The notes: generated by a model not told the origin, from the sequence alone. DNA of 64,000 bases from Flavobacterium sp. (GCA_014379405.1 JACMLU010000005.1:124001-188000), one strand, 5' to 3'. Shown: positions 7,203-18,518, counted from the first letter of the stretch. A program made the numbers and translations.

Positions 7203-9974
7203 TTGATTATTTTTGACAAAAATTTATATGTAAGTTTGACACGTCAAAAAACAAGCCATATTTTTACAAAAATAGCATTAAAACCTTTGAATACAAACTT
7301 ATTTAATATCGTTTTATTATCAATTTTCCTAACAATAGGATCTTGTAATTTATATTCGCAAGATATAAAGAATAAAACTAAAGCGATACCCGCAAAAAAC
7401 CAAAAAGACAGTTCCAATTTAACTCCTGATACTAAAGACAATACCGTTCTAATTGCAAAAACTGAAACGGATACTTTAAAAAAAGATAGCATTCAACCCA
7501 AAGAGCTTCTTGAAGGTAAAGTAAAATATAATGCGGAAAATTATGTCAAAATTGAGCAAAAGAAAAAGCTGATTACTTTATATGACAAAGCTGAACTTTA
7601 CTATCAAGACATTGAGTTAAAAGCAGGAATCATAGTTATGAACTATGAAAAAAACGAGGTTTATGCGGGTCGAATAAAAGATTCCACTGGCAAATACACC
7701 CAATTTCCCAATTTTAAGCAAGGCACAAATGTCATAGAACCTGATTCTATCCGCTTTAATTTTAAGACCAAAAAAGCTTTAATTTGGAATTCAAGAACAG
7801 ACCAAGGAGAATTTAAGGTTAAAGCGGCCATTACAAAAAAAGAAAATGATTCTGTTTATTTCTTGAAAGGTGCTCGATTTACAACATCTACTGACGTCGA
7901 TAATCCAGAATATTATTTCCAAACCAGCAAAGTAAAATTTATTCCCGGCAAAAAAGTGGTTACCGGATTAACCCATATGGTTATTGCCAATGTTCCTACT
8001 CCAATTGCATTGCCTTTCGCTTTTTTTCCGATGAGCAAGGAAACCAGCGTTTCGGGAATTCTGTTACCGAGTTACAACGATTCAAATACTCGAGGATTTT
8101 CGTTACAAAATGGAGGCTATTATTTTGCACTTAGTGACAATTATGATTTAACCGTTTTAGGAGATTATTACACTAACGGAAGTTATGCTATGCGTTTTGA
8201 GTCCAGTTATGCTAAAAGATATAAATATAGAGGGAATTTAAATTTTCGATTCGAAAATTTAATCAACAGCGAAAGAGGTTATCCGGATTATTCGAAACAA
8301 AATATTTACAATCTCCAATGGTCTCATTCAAAAGATTCAAAAGGAAGTCCTAATTCCAGCTTTTCTGCCTCGGTAAATATGGGAAGTAGCAAATATTTTC
8401 AACAATCCATCAATCAAACCAATATAGGTTCAAATTTAAATAACACCCTAAGTTCCTCTATTTCTTATAGTAAAACCTTCAACGGAAACGTCGGATCCAG
8501 ATTGTCTTTATCTGCAACGCATTCACAAAACACCCAAACATCAGAAATCAACATGACACTACCTGATTTGCAATACAGTGTAGATCGAATTTATCCTTTT
8601 GTAGGTAAAGATGGTGTCAAAAAAGGTTTTTTCAAGAACATCAATTTACTGTATAATTTAAGCGGAAAAAACAGTTTTGTTACAACAGACTCCTTGTTCT
8701 TTAAGCCCGAGATGTTTAATAATGCACAAATTGGAGCTAAACATTCCATTCCTTTAAGTACTAATTTCAAATTATTCAAATATTTCAGCGGATCAGCTTC
8801 TGCAAATTATGAAGAAATTTGGGTATTGAAAACCATACAAAGAAGTTATGATACTGATCAAAGCAAAGTAGTTGACCAAACAATGAATGGTTTTGATGCC
8901 TATAGGACCTATAATTTTTCAAGCAGTTTAGGGACCACCATCTACGGAACTTTTAATTTTGGAGAGGATAAAAAAATAAAATCCATTCGACACGTTATGC
9001 GTCCGTCTGTATCTTACGGCTATACTCCAAGTTTTGAAAAATACTATGACACCTATGCTACCGATGCCAGCGGAAAAATGACAAAGGATTATACCCGATT
9101 TGAAGGCGGAATTTTTGGAGCTCCATCCAATTCTAATTCTAACCGAATGGGATTTGATTTGAGCAATACTTTTGAAGCTAAAGTCACCGACAAAGACAGT
9201 ACAAAGACAGAAGCCAAAAAAATTATGCTGCTTAACAATTTAAATCTTTCTACTGGATACGACCTCAATGCCGATGGTGTAAACACACTGGCTTGGGATC
9301 CCGTAAGAGTAAGCGGTGGAACACAATTTTTTGACAATAAGTTGAATATGAATTTCGGAACAACACTAGACCCTTATGCTATTGATAATGGCGGTAAGCG
9401 AATAAATGTCTATAATATCAATAATGGTGGAAGTTTGTTCAGAATGACTAGTGCCAACGTGACTATGAATTATTCCATTTCAAGCAAAAGCGATAAAGAC
9501 AAAGAAAAAAATAAGCAAAGTGAGCGAAATGGTGGTCGTGATGATGATTTGTTTGGTAGAAACACAGTTGACCACACTAGAGGCGGAAGCCAACTTGATG
9601 AGGAGGAAGACGATGGAGAAGATGTCATTACGGAGTTCTTTACTTCAAAATTACCTTGGGACATGACATTTGCCTACTCATTAACTTATGGCAACAACAA
9701 CAGGGAGAGCAAAATTACCGGAAATTCGATAATGATTTCGGCCAATACTAGCTTAACACCAAAATGGAAAATTGGAGCATCAACAGGATATGATTTTGTT
9801 CAAAATGGTGTTACTTATACCCAACTTCGTTTTGAAAGGGATTTGTTGAGCTGGAGAATGGATTTCAACTGGCAGCCCTTTGGCGATCAAGCTAACTGGA
9901 GCTTCTTCATCGGGATAAAATCGGGTATCTTAAGTGATATTAAATATGACAAACGAAGTGCAAGCAACAGATAA
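7203..9974 (+). CDS. LptD-like outer-membrane LPS assembly protein
   Basis: About 923 residues. It has an N-terminal hydrophobic export signal (NTNLFNIVLLSIFLTIGS), an OstA/LptA-like beta-jellyroll (about 110-270) and a large C-terminal beta-barrel rich in alternating aromatic strands, ending KSGILSDIKYDKR. LptD inserts lipopolysaccharide into the outer leaflet. The start is uncertain because no ATG precedes the signal. In-frame TTG codons lie at 7203, 7236 and 7287. A -7-like TAAGTTTG at 7231-7238 would put transcription start after the first two, favouring 7287. An acidic loop (DEEEDDGEDV, near residue 800) is notable. RidA follows by 44 bp. Confidence 0.88.
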   Translation: MIIFDKNLYVSLTRQKTSHIFTKIALKPLNTNLFNIVLLSIFLTIGSCNLYSQDIKNKTKAIPAKNQKDSSNLTPDTKDNTVLIAKTETDTLKKDSIQPKELLEGKVKYNAENYVKIEQKKKLITLYDKAELYYQDIELKAGIIVMNYEKNEVYAGRIKDSTGKYTQFPNFKQGTNVIEPDSIRFNFKTKKALIWNSRTDQGEFKVKAAITKKENDSVYFLKGARFTTSTDVDNPEYYFQTSKVKFIPGKKVVTGLTHMVIANVPTPIALPFAFFPMSKETSVSGILLPSYNDSNTRGFSLQNGGYYFALSDNYDLTVLGDYYTNGSYAMRFESSYAKRYKYRGNLNFRFENLINSERGYPDYSKQNIYNLQWSHSKDSKGSPNSSFSASVNMGSSKYFQQSINQTNIGSNLNNTLSSSISYSKTFNGNVGSRLSLSATHSQNTQTSEINMTLPDLQYSVDRIYPFVGKDGVKKGFFKNINLLYNLSGKNSFVTTDSLFFKPEMFNNAQIGAKHSIPLSTNFKLFKYFSGSASANYEEIWVLKTIQRSYDTDQSKVVDQTMNGFDAYRTYNFSSSLGTTIYGTFNFGEDKKIKSIRHVMRPSVSYGYTPSFEKYYDTYATDASGKMTKDYTRFEGGIFGAPSNSNSNRMGFDLSNTFEAKVTDKDSTKTEAKKIMLLNNLNLSTGYDLNADGVNTLAWDPVRVSGGTQFFDNKLNMNFGTTLDPYAIDNGGKRINVYNINNGGSLFRMTSANVTMNYSISSKSDKDKEKNKQSERNGGRDDDLFGRNTVDHTRGGSQLDEEEDDGEDVITEFFTSKLPWDMTFAYSLTYGNNNRESKITGNSIMISANTSLTPKWKIGASTGYDFVQNGVTYTQLRFERDLLSWRMDFNWQPFGDQANWSFFIGIKSGILSDIKYDKRSASNR

Positions 9975-10018
9975 TTGCTACTTTTGTTTTAAAAATCACA
10001 CCTCTAAAATTAAAAACT

Positions 10019-10399
10019 ATGAAAAAAATAATTTTTACCGAAAATGCTCCGGCACCAATCGGACCATACAACCAAGCAGTACTTTCAGGCAACACCCTTT
10101 ATACTTCAGGACAAATTGCAATTAATCCAAAAAACGGAGAATTGGTTACAGCAAATATTGAAGCCGAAACCCAACAGGTTATGGAAAACATAAAAGCCGT
10201 TTTGGAAGCTGCAGGAATGACCTTTGAAAACGTGGTAAAAACATCCATATTCATAATGGATATGAATGATTTTGGAACCATAAATACTGTTTACGGCTCT
10301 TATTTCAACGAAAAAACCGCTCCAGCTCGTGAAACGGTTCAAGTGGCTTGTTTGCCAAAAAATGTAAATGTAGAAATCTCTATGATTGCAGTGCTATAG
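10019..10399 (+). CDS. ridA: RidA family reactive enamine/imine deaminase
   Basis: A 126-residue RidA/YjgF/UK114 protein that hydrolyses the reactive 2-aminoacrylate and related enamines made by PLP enzymes. Typical motifs are APAPIGPYNQAV, LYTSGQIAINP and the C-terminal PARETVQVACLP, whose Arg binds the substrate carboxylate. It follows lptD on the same strand. Its last 20 bases overlap the 3' end of the convergent mgsA gene (10380-10399). Confidence 0.95.
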   Translation: MKKIIFTENAPAPIGPYNQAVLSGNTLYTSGQIAINPKNGELVTANIEAETQQVMENIKAVLEAAGMTFENVVKTSIFIMDMNDFGTINTVYGSYFNEKTAPARETVQVACLPKNVNVEISMIAVL

Positions 10400-10754
10400 C
10401 ATTCAATAATAATTGTGCTGTTGCTTCATTTGTTGCCAACGGTACATTGTGCACATCACAAACTCGAATTAGCATATTAACATCTGATTCGTGTGGGTGA
10501 CTGGACAATGGGTCTTTAAAAAACAAAACCATTTTAGTTTTTCCTTCTGCAACTCTACCAGCAATTTGCGCATCGCCTCCTAATGGTCCCGAAAGCATTT
10601 TTTTTACCTTGATTCCAACACTTTCAGCTCTGCCTCCAGTGGTTCCGGTGGCAATAATTTTAATGGTGTCACGATTCAGAATGTGTTTGTTTTTATTCAA
10701 AAACTGAACCATATCGGCCTTTTTCCCATCGTGGGCAATGATTGCTATTTCCAT
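10380..10754 (-). CDS. mgsA: Methylglyoxal synthase
   Basis: A 124-residue enzyme converting dihydroxyacetone phosphate to methylglyoxal plus phosphate, a bypass of lower glycolysis under phosphate limitation. Family motifs are IAHDGKKADM, TGTTGGRAE, SGPLGGDAQIAGRVAEG (with the catalytic Asp) and FFKDPLSSHPHESDV. The length is somewhat shorter than E. coli MgsA (152). The start ATG at 10754 overlaps the stop of the upstream kinase by one base, so translation is likely coupled. gapA and pfkA nearby fit a glycolytic neighbourhood. Confidence 0.95.
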   Translation of the reverse strand: MEIAIIAHDGKKADMVQFLNKNKHILNRDTIKIIATGTTGGRAESVGIKVKKMLSGPLGGDAQIAGRVAEGKTKMVLFFKDPLSSHPHESDVNMLIRVCDVHNVPLATNEATAQLLLNAIALQS

Positions 10755-11611
10755 TATTTATTAGCGATGTGATAGGCAATAAGACCGTCGATAGGTCTTC
10801 TAAGCACATTACCCAATTGCAATTCATATTTATCAAAAGTGATTTGCAATTCCTCTTTCAAATAAAAAGCAATTGAACCTACAAAATGAACTGGCACTTC
10901 TTTGCAATTATCAAATTGTTTGATATAATTTTTCACGAAAGACTTCATCCCTTTCATAATAATTTTTTGACAAAATTCCGTTTCCTTGTGTTGGATCAAG
11001 AACTTTGCAAAAGTGGCCAAATATGCATTTGGATTCGGTTCTTTGTATAATTTGCTTTTAATAAAATCTGGTTCTAAATTATATTCCTTTTCGAATTCCT
11101 GCGCCAAATCTTTTGGCATTTTATTAAAATAATATTTTCTAATTAATTCTTTTCCAAAAACGTTTCCACTACAATCATCCATAACGATATAGCCAAGTGA
11201 TTGTACTTTTTGATGCAAAACTTTGCCGTCAAAAAAGCTGCAGTTAGATCCCGTGCCCAAAATACTTACAATTGCTTGTTCCCCTTTTGGAGTGGTCGCA
11301 TAAACCGCTGCATAAGTATCTTCTTGAACATCAACGATTGCGTTTGTAAAATATTTTTGAAAAGCTTGAGAAAGCATAATTTTCATTCTATCAGTTCCGC
11401 AACCTGCTCCGTAAAAGAAAAGATGCGTTGCTTTATCTTTATTTTGCAAAATATCGAAACGATCATTTAATCGCTCAATAATTTCTTCTTCATCAAGAAT
11501 TTCAGGGTTTAAACCTAATGTTCTTGTGGTAAACAATATTTTTCCATCCTCATCAATGGCTATCCAATCGGCTTTGGTTGAGCCGCTATCTACTAGTAAT
11601 CTCATCTTCAA
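10754..11611 (-). CDS. BadF/BadG-type ATPase, N-acetylglucosamine kinase-like
   Basis: A 285-residue protein of the ASKHA (actin-like ATPase) fold. The phosphate-1 motif is LLVDSGSTKADW (about residues 4-15), phosphate-2 is SILGTGSNCSFF (about 116-127), and an adenosine-type motif is near HFVGSIAFYL. This subgroup includes N-acetylglucosamine kinases and other sugar kinases, but the substrate is not proven by sequence. It is in an operon with mgsA (one-base overlap). Confidence 0.85.
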   Translation of the reverse strand: MKMRLLVDSGSTKADWIAIDEDGKILFTTRTLGLNPEILDEEEIIERLNDRFDILQNKDKATHLFFYGAGCGTDRMKIMLSQAFQKYFTNAIVDVQEDTYAAVYATTPKGEQAIVSILGTGSNCSFFDGKVLHQKVQSLGYIVMDDCSGNVFGKELIRKYYFNKMPKDLAQEFEKEYNLEPDFIKSKLYKEPNPNAYLATFAKFLIQHKETEFCQKIIMKGMKSFVKNYIKQFDNCKEVPVHFVGSIAFYLKEELQITFDKYELQLGNVLRRPIDGLIAYHIANK

Positions 11612-11674
11612 TTTGATTTAGTTTTTTAGTTTTTAGATGTACTAAAACCTAAAAAAATGGTTATATGGTTAGGT

Positions 11675-11710
11675 AAAAAAAACTCCCGTTAAAAAATAGT
11701 CTAACGGGAG
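11675..11710 (-). terminator. Rho-independent terminator after gapA
   Basis: Hairpin with stem CTCCCGTTA / TAACGGGAG (11683-11710) followed, reading the minus strand, by a run of T residues (11675-11682). It lies 22 bp past the gapA stop and fits as its terminator. Confidence 0.85.
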
Positions 11711-11731
11711 ATTTAGTAAAAATATAAATAA

Positions 11732-12748
<1,017 letters not shown>

Positions 12749-12813
12749 TTAATCGTTATTTAATTATTTTAATTGAGTATTCAAGACTGTTCAAACAGAC
12801 CTTAAACATTTAT

Positions 12814-13800
12814 TTATATAGACATAATTTCTGACACGCGAAGTAATTCTCTGTCTATTTCCGTATGTCCTTTTATAGCTTGTTCCAATGGAGTTAATGC
12901 CACTTTATCGTTGATCATTCCAACCATTAAATTTGATTTTCCTGCCAATAAAGATTCTACAGCTTTTACACCTAGTCTACTGGCAAGAACTCTATCGTAA
13001 CATGATGGTGCTCCACCACGTTGCATGTGTCCCAAAACGGAAACACGAATTTCGTACTCTGGTAAATTGGCTTCAACATAATCTTTTAATTCGAATACGT
13101 TTTTACCTATTTTATCTCCTTCAGCAATCACGACAATACTAGATGATTTTCCTGAAGCTTTGCTTTTCTTGAGTGATTCAACCAATCTCTCCAACCCTAA
13201 ATCTTCTTCTGGAATTAGAACTTCTTCTGCTCCGCCTCCAATTCCTGCATTTAAAGCAATATGACCTGCATCACGTCCCATAACTTCCACAAAAAATAAT
13301 CTGTTATGCGAACTTGCTGTGTCTCGAATTTTATCAATACAATCAACAACCGTATTTAAGGCCGTATCATATCCTAAGGTATGACTAGTTCCAAAAATAT
13401 CATTATCAATTGTTCCGGGAATACCCATTACTGGAAAGCCAAATTCTTTATTAAAAACTTCGGCACCAGTAAAACTTCCGTCTCCACCGATAACCACTAA
13501 GGCATCTACTTCTGCTTTCACAAGCTGATCGTATGCTTTTTTACGACCTTCTATAGTCATAAATTCTTTTGATCGTGCTGATTTTAGTATTGTACCACCT
13601 TTATTGATAATATTGTGTACACTTCTGGCTCCCATCTCTATAAAGTCGCCTTCTATCATTCCTTGGTAGCCTCTATAGATTCCTACACATAATATATTAT
13701 GGTAAGCACATGTTCTAACTACTGACCTAATAGCTGCGTTCATTCCCGGAGAATCTCCTCCTGAGGTTAAAACACCAACTTTTTTTATTGTTTTTAGCAT
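12814..13800 (-). CDS. pfkA: ATP-dependent 6-phosphofructokinase
   Basis: A 328-residue PfkA that phosphorylates fructose 6-phosphate, the committing step of glycolysis. Motifs are TSGGDSPGMNAAIR (ATP site), VVIGGDGSFTGA, GIPGTIDNDI with the catalytic Asp, VEVMGRDAGHIAL and LGHMQRGGAPSCYDR. Gly at the GGDG motif suits ATP rather than pyrophosphate. gapA follows on the same strand. The 5' region (13801-13967) shows no other gene. Confidence 0.97.
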   Translation of the reverse strand: MLKTIKKVGVLTSGGDSPGMNAAIRSVVRTCAYHNILCVGIYRGYQGMIEGDFIEMGARSVHNIINKGGTILKSARSKEFMTIEGRKKAYDQLVKAEVDALVVIGGDGSFTGAEVFNKEFGFPVMGIPGTIDNDIFGTSHTLGYDTALNTVVDCIDKIRDTASSHNRLFFVEVMGRDAGHIALNAGIGGGAEEVLIPEEDLGLERLVESLKKSKASGKSSSIVVIAEGDKIGKNVFELKDYVEANLPEYEIRVSVLGHMQRGGAPSCYDRVLASRLGVKAVESLLAGKSNLMVGMINDKVALTPLEQAIKGHTEIDRELLRVSEIMSI

Positions 13801-13967
13801 TATTTTAGTATTAAAGTGTAAATTTAATAAACATTCGGCACTTTTGGAGCTATGTTTTTAATAAATTAGTAAAAGCACCTAAATTCAAACGTTATCGTTA
13901 ATAAGTTGCTTAAATATTGTAATAAAAATAATATTTACCTCCAGAAACAACAATTCTATAACAAATT

Positions 13968-13992
13968 ATTAATGTTTTTAGAAAACATTAAT
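13968..13992 (-). terminator. Hairpin downstream of tamB
   Basis: A perfect 11-bp stem ATTAATGTTTT / AAAACATTAAT with a 3-nt loop, starting 5 bp after the tamB stop. The stem is AT-rich and no long U-tract follows on the minus strand, so it may be a weak terminator or an RNA 3'-end protector. Confidence 0.6.
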
Positions 13993-13996
13993 GCTC

Positions 13997-16900
13997 TTAA
14001 TCTTCCTCAGGAATGATCCCTTCCTGATTTGATTTCTGTTCAGTTGTGTTTGTTTTTTTGGGTTTTGATCTATTATACTTTTCCATATCTATGGTTGAAT
14101 CTTCATCAACATCATTTGATTTGGCTGCTTTTTCTATTTTGTGATTTTTAAATATCTTATTGGCAAGCTCCTTAAAGGTGTCAAAATCAACTTCATAAGA
14201 AACCCCTACTCCCTGTGTATAACCAATACCTTCGCCTATATAACTGATATCGTTTTCTCTATTAAAAAAACGCAGGTTTACCGTTCCATCTTCATTAACC
14301 CTGTACAAAATTTCAACATCGCCAACGACTGCTGCTTGACTAACCCCTCCAAAAGGAACCCCTACTTTTCCATTTATGGTAATTCTTTCATTTATTTTTG
14401 ATGAAATGGAAGCCACAAACCTACCGTCAGCTTCTGCTCCAATAGTTTTGTCAGCAGATATAATATCGATATCGACTTTGAATTTTTCGTCATCAGAATG
14501 AATAATACCACTCAATAATCCCTTGGCTGTTTCAAAGGCATTTTGGGATAAAGCAGAATTACTCACTCCGTCAGCACTTAAAAAACTACCTGTAGACAAA
14601 AGATACAAGGCTTGGGTTTGTCTCACATCTTTGTCATTTAATTTGTATTCGATTTCCGATTTCAACACATTGCTTACTGTTGGAAATTCGAAATTAAAAT
14701 CGGGTTCGGGACTTGTCAAATCACCTCGTAGCCCAATAACAACGTTTACATCTACCTTTTTGTTAAAGGAAGAATTCTCCAGTAATACGGCAGGATTTGC
14801 CGAGGTTTTATATATAGCCTCTAAATTCAAACGCGCCTTCATTGGATTTCCTTCCCAAGAAATGTAGCCGCCTTTTTTGACACTGAATTTCTTGTCGATA
14901 ATGCCGCCGTATTTAAAATTATAAGTTCCTTCATAAGCTTGAAAATCGCCCCACATATTAAATTTTCCAAGCGTGTTTATTTTAAAGAGTAGAGTTCCAT
15001 TTCCTCTACCTTTCATACCGTGTCCAGAATTTCGGTCTAAAATAACTTCCACTTCTGCATTGGGTGTAATATCGAGGTCAAACTCTAATTCAAGTCCTTT
15101 GTAATTCCTTGAATTATCAACGATACCCTTTTTAATATTAAACTTTTCTTTGGCTGTCAAGAAATGGATAAAATTATTATCACTAATGCTTTCGGCATTG
15201 TTGATAGGGATTTTTAATGACGTTCCACTCTCCGATTTTGCATCTACCTTAATAAACAATCCGTCTGTAGGACCTTTGATAGTAGCCAACCCATTGATAA
15301 AGGCAACACCATAATAAGCTGCGTCTTCGCTGTCTTTAGTATCCAGCACCAGTAATTTTTTGGTACTAATTGCCAAATCTAATTTCCAATCCGAAAAGAC
15401 TTTATGTTCGATACTTCCGTTTAAAGTTCCTTTTGTTCCATATTTAGTATCGGTTAATATATCGTTTCGAAACAGAAACTTTTCATCAACTAAATCAACA
15501 ATGGTTCTGTTACTTAATGAATAATCGACATTCAGGTATGGAATAGTCATTCCGGCATTGTCCACATAAAGTCGTCCATTGATTTCTGGTTTTTTGACAC
15601 TCCCTCCAATACTGGCATTTCCAGAAGCAAACCCCCTAATATTAGAGATCACCTCGCCACCAAGCGAACCCAGGATTCCTAAATTAAATTTATCCAATTT
15701 TAAGTTTATGTCTAAAATGGTTTCTTTGTCAACAATTTCAATATTTCCATTGGCTTTGAAAGACTCCACGTTTTCATTTTTGATAGAGGAATTCACGGTA
15801 AATTTCTTCAACTTTTCATCCCCAACAATATCAAAATTCAAATTACCCAAATTCGTTTTATTGATATTCAAGCTGTCAATTTGAATTGAAGCCGGTATCT
15901 GGTAAACGTCATTATCTTGTTTGTAATTTATGATTCCACTCATGTTTCCGTTAAAGACAAACTTGGGGTCGGTAGGAGTAATCTGGTTTAAATCGACATT
16001 TTTCATGCTTAACTTTAAATCCTTGTACTTAGAACCTTTTATGTCACCCATTAAGGAAATTTCCTGATTTTCATGGGTAAGTATTATGTTGTCAAAATTG
16101 AAATTAGTAAATGATTTATCAAAAATTATTTGATTGTTTGGCGTTTCTTTTTCGTTCAAAAACCACAAATAATCTTTGATTTTTACTTCTGATTTATTCA
16201 ATCCAACAACATTGTTATTGTCTTTGTTTATGGTATGATATAAATTCAAATTAAAATAATCCTGCCCTTTTGACCCTCCTTTAAACTCGGTTCTAAAAAA
16301 CAAGGTGTCTTTCATAGTCACGTTGATTAAACTAAAATCCCTAATCTTGTAATGCTTTGTTTTAATACTGTCCAATTCGACATAAGCATTATAAAGTGGA
16401 TTCTTGTTGTCAATCTTGATTCTAATATTATCAAAAGTGTTGCTCGAAGCTGTAATTTTGGGCGAATTAAAATTAAGTTTGAATTCTTGGTTGTCAGAAT
16501 TGATGTTCCCTTTTACAATGGTGTTTGCAGCAATCGATATTTCAGGATAAAAGATTTCAATTATTTTATTGTAAATAGTAAAATTGAATTTTAAAAACTG
16601 TCCTTTCTTTACCTTAATCGGTTTATAATTGGTGTAAAGACTTCCCATCGAATTTAATACTAAATTCTCCAATTGGTTAAATTGATATTTTCCAATAATT
16701 TCACCCTCCACAATATCCTGGGAGTTTACCTTAATGGTTCTTACTCGATCTTGGTCAAAACTGGAATTGATATAAAAATCATCAAAAACATAGGTTGCTT
16801 TTGCATTTTGATAGGTTGTTTTATTAATGAACACATCTCCTTTAAGATTATCAATCGAATTTCCGGAAACTTGAACCACCACATCTCCTTTGAATCGGGA

Positions 16901-18430
16901 AATGGAGTCCTTCATAAAATTTAATTTTTTTAAATCTGCGTTTTCAACATTGATGTGAAAATCATATCGACTTTCTTTCTTGCTCAAATCGACCAACCCA
17001 TCAAACCTCATATTCAAATTTGGATCATTTACAGAAACCAGACCTTTGTAAAGTCCGTTGTTAAAATTCCCATTCAAAACAACATTACTATAATTGTAAT
17101 TTTTGTAATTAATTTGAGTAACATCACCTTTTACAGCCGTATTTAAATACTTTTCTGAAAAACCTACACCAACGACATCAAGATTCAAACTTGCTTTTCC
17201 AAGGTCTTTTCTATCCAATAAGGTGCCCAGGTCAAAATTATCCAAGACAATATTTCCTTCGTAGGATGCCTTGTCTGATAAATTCATATTTTCAATACTC
17301 AAATCAGAATTTACATTCCCCAACTGGGTAGTCATCTTGAAACGAGCATCGATGGAAGTAGTGGTAACTTGCGCTGCACCGACTAAATTGATAGTACCCA
17401 ATTTCTTCAAAATAACTGGCAACCTTTTGCCTAAAACATTGGGCAAAATCGTAACAAGATCATCATAACTGGTATAAAGTTTGGCAAATTTTCCGTTCAT
17501 ATAAAATTCCTTCCCTTTGCTTGGAAAAAGATTTTTAAAGTTGATTGTGCCTACTATTTGAGACTTTTTGGTATCGATTAATTTTAAATTTGTTATGACC
17601 AAATTATTTAATGGACCTTTGATACGTCCCTTGATTTTGAAATGTTGGTTTTTGCCCAATTCATTATAAAAACCACGAATATCATTGGATCCCAAAGTAG
17701 CCTTTTCTAGTTTAATATCAAATTCAACTTTATCCGTAAAATGGGCAAAATCTTCGATTTCATAATTCATCACAACAGAGCCTTTCAAATTGGACTCCTT
17801 GGTCAACAAATCAAGATTTTCAAGTTTAATGTGTTTCTGTGTATAACTGAACTTGGTACTTAAATCTTCGATAAATACGCCTCGATGATCCTGAAATGAT
17901 AAGGCATTGATAGTTGTAGTTACCTCAGGTCCGTATATTTTCAAAGCAGTAGCCTCTAAATTAATCTTTGTAAAATCGACATCTTTTGGATTGGCTCTAT
18001 TTTCATCAATAAGACTGTAATGACCGTTAGTGATTTTTAATTTGGTGGCTGTTAATAAGAAATGTTTTTTCGAAGGTGGAGCATTCGAATTAAATGCAGC
18101 AACAAATTTATCAAGATTGGATTGTTTTTCTTTTTTATAGGTTTTCATATTGAAATACAAACTATCTAATGCAATATCACCAAAAACCAAATCGCCATCT
18201 GCAATTTTACTCCAGTCTAATATATTGGTTTTTATTCGGTTAGCAGAAATTAAGGTGTTTTTATGATGATCTAGAATCAAGACATTCTTTAGTTTCATTC
18301 CACCAAAAACCGTCAAAGAAACTTCCTCAACATTGATACTTATCTTGTATTTTTCGTTAAGCGTATTCGTTACATAATTCCCAATTTTAGTTTGAACAAA
18401 TGGCAATGTAAGTGCAATGCCAAGTACCAA
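13997..18430 (-). CDS. tamB: Translocation/assembly module TamB-like protein (AsmA-like)
   Basis: About 1477 residues of beta-rich repeats ending in the TamB (DUF490) C-terminal domain, with VIGLRGDLTSPEPDFNFEFP and RITINGKVGVPFGG. TamB proteins are anchored in the inner membrane, span the periplasm and bridge lipids or outer-membrane protein assembly. The listed start is a TTG at 18430, but the reading frame stays open upstream to about 18519. It encodes a basic, hydrophobic anchor there (KKLKKIVFRSLLGLILLLLV) with no ATG, GTG or TTG. The real start is probably a rare codon (ATA 18493 or ATC 18487), or the sequence has an error there. It is divergent from tsaD. Confidence 0.88.
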   Translation of the reverse strand: MVLGIALTLPFVQTKIGNYVTNTLNEKYKISINVEEVSLTVFGGMKLKNVLILDHHKNTLISANRIKTNILDWSKIADGDLVFGDIALDSLYFNMKTYKKEKQSNLDKFVAAFNSNAPPSKKHFLLTATKLKITNGHYSLIDENRANPKDVDFTKINLEATALKIYGPEVTTTINALSFQDHRGVFIEDLSTKFSYTQKHIKLENLDLLTKESNLKGSVVMNYEIEDFAHFTDKVEFDIKLEKATLGSNDIRGFYNELGKNQHFKIKGRIKGPLNNLVITNLKLIDTKKSQIVGTINFKNLFPSKGKEFYMNGKFAKLYTSYDDLVTILPNVLGKRLPVILKKLGTINLVGAAQVTTTSIDARFKMTTQLGNVNSDLSIENMNLSDKASYEGNIVLDNFDLGTLLDRKDLGKASLNLDVVGVGFSEKYLNTAVKGDVTQINYKNYNYSNVVLNGNFNNGLYKGLVSVNDPNLNMRFDGLVDLSKKESRYDFHINVENADLKKLNFMKDSISRFKGDVVVQVSGNSIDNLKGDVFINKTTYQNAKATYVFDDFYINSSFDQDRVRTIKVNSQDIVEGEIIGKYQFNQLENLVLNSMGSLYTNYKPIKVKKGQFLKFNFTIYNKIIEIFYPEISIAANTIVKGNINSDNQEFKLNFNSPKITASSNTFDNIRIKIDNKNPLYNAYVELDSIKTKHYKIRDFSLINVTMKDTLFFRTEFKGGSKGQDYFNLNLYHTINKDNNNVVGLNKSEVKIKDYLWFLNEKETPNNQIIFDKSFTNFNFDNIILTHENQEISLMGDIKGSKYKDLKLSMKNVDLNQITPTDPKFVFNGNMSGIINYKQDNDVYQIPASIQIDSLNINKTNLGNLNFDIVGDEKLKKFTVNSSIKNENVESFKANGNIEIVDKETILDINLKLDKFNLGILGSLGGEVISNIRGFASGNASIGGSVKKPEINGRLYVDNAGMTIPYLNVDYSLSNRTIVDLVDEKFLFRNDILTDTKYGTKGTLNGSIEHKVFSDWKLDLAISTKKLLVLDTKDSEDAAYYGVAFINGLATIKGPTDGLFIKVDAKSESGTSLKIPINNAESISDNNFIHFLTAKEKFNIKKGIVDNSRNYKGLELEFDLDITPNAEVEVILDRNSGHGMKGRGNGTLLFKINTLGKFNMWGDFQAYEGTYNFKYGGIIDKKFSVKKGGYISWEGNPMKARLNLEAIYKTSANPAVLLENSSFNKKVDVNVVIGLRGDLTSPEPDFNFEFPTVSNVLKSEIEYKLNDKDVRQTQALYLLSTGSFLSADGVSNSALSQNAFETAKGLLSGIIHSDDEKFKVDIDIISADKTIGAEADGRFVASISSKINERITINGKVGVPFGGVSQAAVVGDVEILYRVNEDGTVNLRFFNRENDISYIGEGIGYTQGVGVSYEVDFDTFKELANKIFKNHKIEKAAKSNDVDEDSTIDMEKYNRSKPKKTNTTEQKSNQEGIIPEED

Positions 18431-18501
18431 TAATAGTAGGATTAGTCCAAGTAGAGAACGAAATACTATTTTTTTAAGTTTTTTGATACCTATTAATGTT
18501 T

Positions 18502-18518
18502 TAAATTTGTCAAATATA
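18502..18518. promoter_or_regulatory. Back-to-back -7 elements of tsaD (+) and tamB (-)
   Basis: TAAATTTG at 18502-18509 on the plus strand and TATATTTG on the minus strand (18518-18511) both match the Bacteroidota -7 consensus TAnnTTTG, separated by one base. The two RNA polymerase footprints must overlap, so tsaD and tamB transcription may compete. A TTTTG near 18481-18485 could serve as the tsaD -33 element. Confidence 0.6.
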
